A stretch of 64,000 nucleotides of DNA from Streptomyces sp. LHD-70 (lineage in GTDB: Bacteria; Actinomycetota; Actinomycetes; Streptomycetales; Streptomycetaceae): the NCBI RefSeq assembly GCF_031157275.1, contig NZ_JAVIFW010000007.1:124001-188000 (forward strand). The letters run 5' to 3'. The position numbers and the translations under genes were made by a program. Position 1 is the first letter of the stretch. Every line of letters starts with the position of its first letter. The notes under the pieces are model-generated. The model made no database searches and had not been told where the DNA came from. It saw only the letters and a list, made by a program, of their open reading frames with translations. Of the stretch, positions 58,410 to 64,000 are shown one piece after another.

Positions 58410-58421
58410 TCAGTGCACTGA
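58410..58421. promoter_or_regulatory. 12-bp palindrome, candidate PcaV operator
   Basis: TCAGTGCACTGA is a perfect 12-bp palindrome 75 bases before pcaI and 120 before the MarR gene. It is preceded by a 14-bp direct repeat (AATCAATCCAGCGG units, about 58376-58407). MarR proteins bind such dyads; in S. coelicolor PcaV represses the pca operon and is released by protocatechuate. Confidence 0.6.
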
Positions 58422-58541
58422 CTATCTCTGTATGAGTCCGAAGCGTGGCATCATGTCTGGCCTGGGTCAAGACCCTCAGTGCAAGGAGCATCTCGGTACG
58501 AGGAGTACGAGGAGCACCTCGCCGCCGACGGAAGGACGTAC

Positions 58542-58985
58542 GTGCCCGCGCTCGACCTCAGTACGCATCCCGGCCATCTGGCCCGCCGGCTGCAGCAGGC
58601 GCACACCCTGCTGTGGCACACGGTCGTCTCGGAGGACGTCACCTCGCCGCAGTTCGCGGTGCTCAACGCGCTGGTGGGCGAGGGTGGCATGGATCAGCGG
58701 TCGGTGGGCGAGCGTGTCGGCCTGGACCGCTCCACGGTCGCCGAGGTGATCCGCCGCCTGGTCGACCGCGGCCTGCTCGACAAGGTCCGCGACCCGAAGG
58801 ACGGCCGCCGCTCGGTCCTGCACGCCACGGACGAGGGGCGGCGCGTCCACCGGCGCCTGTCCCCTCGTACGGCCCGGATGAACCAGATCTTCCTGGCCCC
58901 GCTGAATCCGGAGGAACAGTCCACGTTCCTGGAGTTGCTGCAACGGGTGGCGGACTCGGCGGAGGGCTTGCGGGGCACCCTCTAG
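58542..58985 (+). CDS. pcaV: MarR-family repressor of the pca operon
   Basis: The protein has 147 residues from the GTG at 58542, chosen for the GGAAGGA site six bases upstream; the frame is open further to 58479. The MarR winged helix is RSVGERVGLDRSTVAEVIRR near 58-77 with the wing RDPKDGRRSVL. With this start Arg15 lies in the first helix (GHLARRLQQAH), the position of the protocatechuate-binding Arg15 reported for S. coelicolor PcaV. Divergent placement from pcaI fits the same role. Confidence 0.88.
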   Translation: MPALDLSTHPGHLARRLQQAHTLLWHTVVSEDVTSPQFAVLNALVGEGGMDQRSVGERVGLDRSTVAEVIRRLVDRGLLDKVRDPKDGRRSVLHATDEGRRVHRRLSPRTARMNQIFLAPLNPEEQSTFLELLQRVADSAEGLRGTL

Positions 58986-59022
58986 CTCCGCTCGTCCTGC
59001 TCCCAGCGCCCGGAGGCCGCCG

Positions 59023-59064
59023 CTTCGGCTGTAGCTACGTCGGCTGTGGCTACTTCGGCTGTGG

Positions 59065-59079
<15 letters not shown>
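59023..59079. repeat. Tandem 15-bp repeat carrying the stop codon of the VOC gene
   Basis: Three full units (59023-59037, 59038-59052, 59053-59067) of a CTTCGGCTGTGGCTA type and most of a fourth. On the minus strand each starts with TAG or its match in the same frame; the gene stops at 59067-59065 and later copies repeat the last codons and the stop. Confidence 0.9.
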
Positions 59080-59453
<374 letters not shown>

Positions 59454-59457
<4 letters not shown>

Positions 59458-59765
59458 GGGGTGCTCTCCTCCGGTCCTGAGGGGACGCGCGGCTCGGGAA
59501 CGGGCCACCGCTCGGTGATCTGCCGCAGCGGGGCCGTGTTCAGGTCGTGGTACTTGTAGCGGCCCTCCCGCCTCGTCTCGACGAGCCCCGCGGACTCGAG
59601 CACGGCGAGGTGCTGGGAGACCGCCTGGCGCGAGAGGCCGAGCTGGTGCTTCATGCTCAGCCGCCCGCAGATCTCGAACAGTGTCTGCCCTGAGCGGTCC
59701 GCGAGCTCGTCGAGGATGGTGCGACGGGTGGGGTCGGCCAAGGCTTTGAACAGGTCATCGGCCAC
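59454..59765 (-). CDS. ArsR-family regulator
   Basis: The protein has 103 residues from a GTG at 59765. It has the short winged helix FKALADPTRRTILDELAD near the start and LGLSRQAVSQHLAVLESAG near 52. No Cys pair of the metal-sensing sites is seen (a single Cys in FEICGRL), so the signal is probably not a metal. This is the 'ADPTRR' type common upstream of VOC or SRPBCC genes. A long perfect palindrome lies ten bases before its start, so it likely represses its own two-gene operon. Confidence 0.85.
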
Positions 59766-59774
59766 ACCCTCAGC

Positions 59775-59798
59775 ATAGGCAAGTGACGACTTGCCTAT
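59775..59798. promoter_or_regulatory. 24-bp perfect palindrome, ArsR operator
   Basis: ATAGGCAAGT-GACG-ACTTGCCTAT, two exact 10-bp arms. It ends ten bases before the ArsR gene start, the typical place of an autoregulatory site. It is the most perfect dyad in the window. Confidence 0.8.
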
Positions 59799-59833
59799 CA
59801 ACCTGGCCGCCCACACCCTCTCCGTGCGCCGCC

Positions 59834-60961
59834 TCACAGCACGGCGATGCCCAACGGCCGCTCCCCCGCGGTGAGCCGCGAAGTCTTGCCGCTCGGGACG
59901 TCGACGATCGTGATGCCGTGCCAGTACCCGTCGCGCGTGAAGCCGCCGCTGACGTAGGCCGTGCGGCCGTCCCGGGAGACGGCGACGTCCTCGTGCGGTC
60001 CGGCCAGCGGGACCACCCGCTCCTTGCCGTCCTTCGTACGGATCGTGAGCGACGGGTCCTCGTCGGACGAGCCGATGGGGCCGGTGCCGACGACGAAGAG
60101 GGTGCCGTCGTCGGTGATCGTCGCCCCGTGCTGATGCGTGTTCGCGGTCATCCGCTCGATGCGGGACGCACCGGTCCTCGGGTCGACCACGACCAGCCTC
60201 TCGCCCTCGAACGGGAAGAGCAGCTTCCCGTCGGAGGGCCGTACGACCGCGTAGTGCGGCTTCAGCCAGGAGCCGAGGCCGCCCTCGGTACCGTACGGGG
60301 CGACCTCGATACGGCGCGGCTCGCCCTCGCCGTCGGCGCGCACCACGGTCACGTCGAAGGAGTCGTGATCGGTGGCGTACACCTCGCGGCCGTCGCGCGA
60401 GACGTCCACGTCGAAGGGGCGGCGGCCCACCGGCGCGGTGTCGGTCACCTCGCGGGTCCGGGTGTCGATGGTCTCCAACACCCCGTTCCCGCCGGGCACG
60501 TTGACGCCCACGTACACCTGCTCGCCGTCCGGCGCGAGCGCGATGCCCATGCCGCCACCGCGGTACTCACCCGTCGCGGGCGGCCCGGAGTCCGTCTCGT
60601 ACGGGATGAGCGCCAGGCGCTCGCGCTTGCGGGTGTCGACGACGGCGACGCCCTCGGCGGTCGCGACCCAGGCCCGGCCGTCCTCGCCGACGACGAGGCC
60701 GTACGGGGCGGTGCCCACCTCGACCGTGTCGACCGGGCCCTTCTCCGGGTCCACGAACGTCACGGTCTCGCCGCCGAAGTCGGCCACGAGCAGGGTGCCT
60801 TCGGGGGTACGCCCGCCGGGTTCGGCGCCGGGGGCGACCTGCGCGGGCGCGTCACCCTCGCCCGGTCCCGCGGCCTGCGTGGGGCCGCATCCGGCGAGCA
60901 GGGCGACGGCTGCGGCCGCGACGACGAGGCCGGTACGGCGCGGGCGCCTCGCGCGGCTCAT
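59834..60961 (-). CDS. Beta-propeller (YncE-like) lipoprotein
   Basis: The protein has 375 residues from the ATG at 60961. It has a lipoprotein signal (RTGLVVAAAAVALLAGC) with lipobox LAGC. The mature part has about seven repeats of the YncE/NHL-type blade, such as FVDPEKGPVDTVEVGTAPYG, APDGEQVYVGVNVPGGNG and VDVSRDGREVYATDHDSFD. Such proteins sit on the cell surface and bind unknown ligands. It overlaps the ankyrin gene by four bases, which links an external propeller with a cytoplasmic repeat protein. Confidence 0.82.
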   Translation of the reverse strand: MSRARRPRRTGLVVAAAAVALLAGCGPTQAAGPGEGDAPAQVAPGAEPGGRTPEGTLLVADFGGETVTFVDPEKGPVDTVEVGTAPYGLVVGEDGRAWVATAEGVAVVDTRKRERLALIPYETDSGPPATGEYRGGGMGIALAPDGEQVYVGVNVPGGNGVLETIDTRTREVTDTAPVGRRPFDVDVSRDGREVYATDHDSFDVTVVRADGEGEPRRIEVAPYGTEGGLGSWLKPHYAVVRPSDGKLLFPFEGERLVVVDPRTGASRIERMTANTHQHGATITDDGTLFVVGTGPIGSSDEDPSLTIRTKDGKERVVPLAGPHEDVAVSRDGRTAYVSGGFTRDGYWHGITIVDVPSGKTSRLTAGERPLGIAVL

Positions 60962-61563
60962 CGGACGGCCCGCAGCAGTCCGGCGATGCGGTCGAAGCCG
61001 CGCCGTTCGGCGTGCTCCAGGGCGGTGACGCCGTCGCCGTCCGGGAGGCCCGGGGTGGCGCCCGCGGTGATCAGCAGCTCGACGATCTCCTCGTGGTCCC
61101 GGCCGCCGTCGCCGAGGATCACGGCCTCCAACAGGGCGGTCCAGCCGAGGTGGTTGACGTGGTCGACGTCGATGTCCGTCTCGCGCAGCAGGGCTCGTAC
61201 GTAGTCGACGTGACCGCGTTCGGCGGCGGGGATCAGGGCGATGCCGCCGAAGCGGTTGCGCAGGGTCAGGTCGGCGCCGGCCGGGAGCAGCAGCCGCATC
61301 ATGGCGAGGCTGCCGGTGACGCCGGTGACCAGCCACGGGCTGTCGTCGCGGGCGTCCTGCGCGTTCGGGTCGGCACCCGCGGCGACCAGCTCGCGGGCCG
61401 CCCCGACGTGGTCGGCGCTCGCGGCGAGCAGCAGGGCGGTACGGCCCTGGGCGTCGCGCGCCTCCAACTGCGCCCCGGCGGCGAGCGCGGCCCGCACGCC
61501 TTCGGGATCGCCCTGCGCGGCGGCGCTCAGCAGGGCGCGGTCTTGTGCGGTCGTTCTGGTCAC
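60958..61563 (-). CDS. Ankyrin-repeat protein
   Basis: The protein has 201 residues from a GTG at 61563. There are about five ankyrin repeats, e.g. DAQGRTALLLAASADHVGAA near 38 and HLGWTALLEAVILGDGGRDH near 130, ending DGVTALEHAERRGFDRIAGL. No signal peptide or other domain is seen, so it should act by protein binding in the cytoplasm. It is the first gene of a two-gene operon with the YncE-like lipoprotein. Partner unknown. Confidence 0.85.
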   Translation of the reverse strand: MTRTTAQDRALLSAAAQGDPEGVRAALAAGAQLEARDAQGRTALLLAASADHVGAARELVAAGADPNAQDARDDSPWLVTGVTGSLAMMRLLLPAGADLTLRNRFGGIALIPAAERGHVDYVRALLRETDIDVDHVNHLGWTALLEAVILGDGGRDHEEIVELLITAGATPGLPDGDGVTALEHAERRGFDRIAGLLRAVR

Positions 61564-61714
61564 GGTCGTCCCACGCTCCTCGGTCCTGTCTTGCGGTGTC
61601 CATCCTGGGGGCGCGGGGGGCCTGGGGTGGTCGACGTACCGGCTGCGGGGTGCGGGCGGGACGGGGGATGACGGGGTCGACCGATCGGTGGATGCGGGGG
61701 CTTGGCGCCGCGTG

Positions 61715-61905
61715 CTTCTCCCCTCCAACGCCGGACGGGCTGGGTCTTTTAAGGGGCGCGGGGAACTGCGCGACCAGCCACGACGGCGCGGCAGCCGAAC
61801 GAAGGCCTCGGAAGCGGGATCCAGGGGCGGCAGCCCCGAAGCGGGGGCCGGGGACGCAGCCCCGAAGCGGGGCCTGGGGACGCAGCCCCCGGAGCCGTCC
61901 CGTTG
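61715..61905. repeat. Dispersed Streptomyces repeats in a 370-base gap
   Basis: The gap 61564-61933 has no gene. It holds a CAACGCCGGACGGGCTGG element, a GGGGCGCGGGGAACTGCGCG element and two copies of a CCCCGAAGCGGGGxCxGGGGACGCAG unit of about 27 bp (61829-61891). All are repeat types known from many Streptomyces intergenic regions. Some stems here could also end transcription of the IclR gene. Confidence 0.7.
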
Positions 61906-61933
61906 AGGATTGGATGACCCGCGGAGCGCACCC

Positions 61934-62737
61934 TCACCGCCAATCCGGCGCCCCCGGCGCCAGCGGCAGCCGCCCCTCGATCCTCGCCCGGATCTCCCGC
62001 ATGACGGCCACGATCCGCACCTCGTGGTCCCCCGTGAGCCGGGCGATCGGCACCGAGCAGCTGATCGCGTCCACCGCCGGGTCGGCGTAGCGGAGGGCGA
62101 AGCCGAAGCCCGCGATGCCGGGCACGGTCTCCTCGCGCTCGACCGAGTGGCCGCGCTCCCGGATCCGCTCCAGATCGGCGAGGAGGGCGGCGCGGGCGGT
62201 GAGCGTGTTCTCCGTGTACGCGGCCAACGGCTCGGCGGGGAGCGGGAGTTCAGCGTCGGCGCGCTCCGCGAGCAGGGCCTTGCCGAGCGCGGTCGCGTGC
62301 GCGGGGATGCGGCGGCCGACGCGGCTGAGGGTGCGCGGGTACTCGTGCGACTCACGGGTGGCGAGGTACACGACGTCGTGACCGTCGAGCCGGGCCAGGT
62401 GGATGGTCTCGCCGAGCGCCTCGGAGGCCTCGTCGAGGAAGGGCCGGATCGTCCGGACGTGCTTGTCGCTGTCGAGGTAGCCGGTGCCGGTGAGCAGGGC
62501 GCGGATGCCGATGCCGTAGAGCGAGCCGGTGCTGTCGGTGCGGACCCAGCCGCAGTCGGCGAGGGTGCGGAGCAGCTCGTACATGCTGCTGCGCGGCACG
62601 TCGAGTTCGGCCGCGAGTTCGTCGAGGCGGGAGGGCTCCTCGCCGCGTGACGCGAGGAGTTCGAGCAGCGCCACGGTACGGGCCGCCGACTTCACGCCGC
62701 GTGCTCCCCTGCCCTGTTCACCGCCGCTTTCCGCCAT
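61934..62737 (-). CDS. IclR-family regulator
   Basis: The protein has 267 residues. The winged helix contains LDELAAELDVPRSSMYELLR near residues 38-57. The ligand domain has GETIHLARLDGHDVVYLATR near 108, ALGKALLAE near 150, and the tail IAGFGFALRYADPAVDAISC near 207. It is divergent from a gluconate permease gene with a 24-bp palindrome between, so it probably controls that gene in response to a sugar acid. Confidence 0.88.
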   Translation of the reverse strand: MAESGGEQGRGARGVKSAARTVALLELLASRGEEPSRLDELAAELDVPRSSMYELLRTLADCGWVRTDSTGSLYGIGIRALLTGTGYLDSDKHVRTIRPFLDEASEALGETIHLARLDGHDVVYLATRESHEYPRTLSRVGRRIPAHATALGKALLAERADAELPLPAEPLAAYTENTLTARAALLADLERIRERGHSVEREETVPGIAGFGFALRYADPAVDAISCSVPIARLTGDHEVRIVAVMREIRARIEGRLPLAPGAPDWR

Positions 62738-62816
62738 GGCACCGATCGTAATTCGTCACCGCAGGCCCATTGACCGGGTTCGATTCACGAACCTAACCTG
62801 CGTTCTCATACATGGA

Positions 62817-62840
62817 CGTCATCTGGATATCCGGATGACG
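62817..62840. promoter_or_regulatory. 24-bp near-perfect palindrome, candidate IclR operator
   Basis: CGTCATCTGGAT followed by ATCCGGATGACG, a dyad with no spacer and a single mismatched pair. It lies 80 bases downstream of the IclR start and 112 before the permease start, inside the divergent promoter region. Confidence 0.65.
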
Positions 62841-62850
62841 CTCGGATCAC

Positions 62851-62890
62851 TCCCCATGGCTCCCCATGACTCCCCATGACTCCCCATGGC
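62851..62890. repeat. Four tandem 10-bp repeats in the leader of the gluconate permease gene
   Basis: TCCCCATG(G/A)C repeated four times exactly in tandem (62851-62890). It lies between the palindrome and the ribosome site. Confidence 0.9.
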
Positions 62891-62951
62891 TCCCCCACGG
62901 CTTGCTCTGAACGACCCGCCCGAACGGCCCGCTCCTGAAGGAGAACTAGAG

Positions 62952-64000
62952 GTGCCTCTGCTCGTCGTCGGCATCAGCGTGCTGGTCCTGCTGCTGCTCA
63001 TGACCAGACTCAAACTCAACGGCTTCGCCGCCCTGCTGCTCGTGGCGGTCGGCGTCGCCCTGGTCCGCGGCATACCCGTCGCCGAGATTCCGGAGGTGCT
63101 CTCCGAGGGCATCGGCGGACAGATCGGCGACACCATGCTGACCATCGGCCTCGGCGCCATGGTCGGCCGCGTCATGGGTGACTCCGGCGCCGCGCAGCGC
63201 ATCGCCGACCGGCTGCTCGCCGCCTTCGGGCCGCGCTGGGTGCAGGTCGCGATGGTGGTCGCGGCGATGCTCATCGGCGTGACGATGTTCTACGAGGTGG
63301 CCTTCGTCATCATCGTCCCGGTCGCGTTCACCCTGGTCCGGGTCACCGGCGCCAATCTGCTCTGGGTCGGACTGCCGATGTCCATCGCGCTGTCCACCAT
63401 GCACAGTTTCCTGCCGCCGCACCCCGGCCCCACCGCAGTCGCCGCCACCTTCGACGCCTCCTCCGGACTCACCCTGTTCTACGGCCTGTTCATCGCCGTT
63501 CCGGCCGGCGCGCTGATCGCCCTGCTGTGGCCGCGCCTGCCGTTCGTCCGCAGGATGAACCCCGAACTCCCCAAGGGCCTGGTCAGCAAGCGGGTCTTCG
63601 AGGCCGACGAGATGCCCGGCATGGGCTGGTCGCTGTTCGTCGCGCTGTTCCCCGTCGTCCTGATCGCCGGTGCCGCCGTCGCCGACATGGTGTGGGCGGG
63701 CAGCGACAGCCCGGTCCTGCACACCGTCGAGTTCATCGGCTCCGCGCCCATCGCGCTGCTGCTCACCCTGCTCCTCTCGATGTGGGTGTTCGGGCCGCGC
63801 ATCGGCCGCAGCCTCGGCGAGGTCGCCGACTCCTGCAAGTCCGCCGCCTCGGCCATGGCGATGATCCTCCTGGTCATCGGCGCGGGCGGCGCGTTCAAGC
63901 AGGTCCTCATCGACGGCGGGATCTCCGACTACATCAAGGCCGCCACCGACGGCTGGGACATCTCCCCGCTCCTCCTCGCCTGGCTGATCGCCGCGATCCT
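62952..64000 (+). CDS. gntP: Gluconate:H+ symporter family permease (GntP), cut by the window end
   Basis: The first 349 codons are present, from a GTG with GAAGGAGA seven bases upstream. No stop is reached. The protein is a series of hydrophobic helices with the family motif STMHSFLPPHPGPTAVAA near residue 150 and GDTMLTIGLGAMVGRVMGDSG near 60. GntP proteins import gluconate or related hydroxy acids with protons. A kinase gene might follow outside the window. It is divergent from the IclR gene. Confidence 0.9.
   Translation, partial: MPLLVVGISVLVLLLLMTRLKLNGFAALLLVAVGVALVRGIPVAEIPEVLSEGIGGQIGDTMLTIGLGAMVGRVMGDSGAAQRIADRLLAAFGPRWVQVAMVVAAMLIGVTMFYEVAFVIIVPVAFTLVRVTGANLLWVGLPMSIALSTMHSFLPPHPGPTAVAATFDASSGLTLFYGLFIAVPAGALIALLWPRLPFVRRMNPELPKGLVSKRVFEADEMPGMGWSLFVALFPVVLIAGAAVADMVWAGSDSPVLHTVEFIGSAPIALLLTLLLSMWVFGPRIGRSLGEVADSCKSAASAMAMILLVIGAGGAFKQVLIDGGISDYIKAATDGWDISPLLLAWLIAAI

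Overview
The window is high-GC actinomycete DNA that reads as Streptomyces. Genes are packed in operons with ATGA/GTGA overlaps, GTG starts are common, intergenic hairpins are of the usual Streptomyces type, and several loci match known Streptomyces systems: a nikABCDE operon behind a Nur-like box, a pca cluster divergent from a PcaV-like MarR gene, and lutABC. No rRNA, tRNA, CRISPR array, phage or intact insertion sequence was found.

Layout. (1) 1-8294: the tail of a probable siderophore-binding protein gene, then a six-gene NRPS-independent siderophore operon. Its gene order (ATP-grasp, IucA/IucC, MFS, IucA/IucC, PLP decarboxylase) is that of the vibrioferrin pvsABCDE operon of Gram-negatives, with an HpaI/SbnG-family gene added at the end. 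(2) 8382-13489: a TauE/SafE exporter, a decayed gene, and a metal-response island made of a CmtR-type Cd/Pb sensor, a cation transporter, a membrane methyltransferase-like protein, a DUF6153-like protein, a CcdA-like membrane protein fused to a cupredoxin-like domain, and a CopZ-like HMA protein. (3) 13548-19963: a GntR regulator divergent from a sugar-acid operon (transporter, UxaA-type dehydratase, FAH-family dehydratase, semialdehyde dehydrogenase) that probably ends at 2-oxoglutarate. (4) 19964-24795: small membrane proteins, a divergent XRE-cupin regulator and D-threonine-aldolase-like enzyme, gene remnants, and a Tat-exported phosphodiesterase-like protein. (5) 24905-30046: nikABCDE. (6) 30195-38778: acyl-CoA metabolism genes (two acyl-CoA dehydrogenases, quinone oxidoreductase, 2,4-dienoyl-CoA reductase-like SDR, enoyl-CoA hydratase), an XRE-cupin regulator, a PIG-L deacetylase and a peptidase-like hydrolase. 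(7) 38938-46123: lutABC for lactate oxidation and an OpuC-type compatible-solute ABC transporter whose ATPase gene is on the opposite strand. (8) 46345-58985: a quinate/shikimate-to-TCA catabolic block: TetR regulator, dehydroshikimate dehydratase fusion, shikimate dehydrogenase, MHS transporter, then pcaIJFHGBL with divergent pcaV. (9) 59065-64000: an ArsR/VOC pair, a YncE-like lipoprotein with an ankyrin protein, and an IclR regulator divergent from a gluconate permease cut by the window edge.

Two patterns cross these regions. Several divergent promoters carry clear palindromes next to a regulator gene. Short tandem repeats of 8-18 bp recur at gene ends; in two genes the repeat unit contains the stop codon itself, in frame. 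The most unusual biology is the vibrioferrin-type operon and the CcdA-cupredoxin/HMA metal island.
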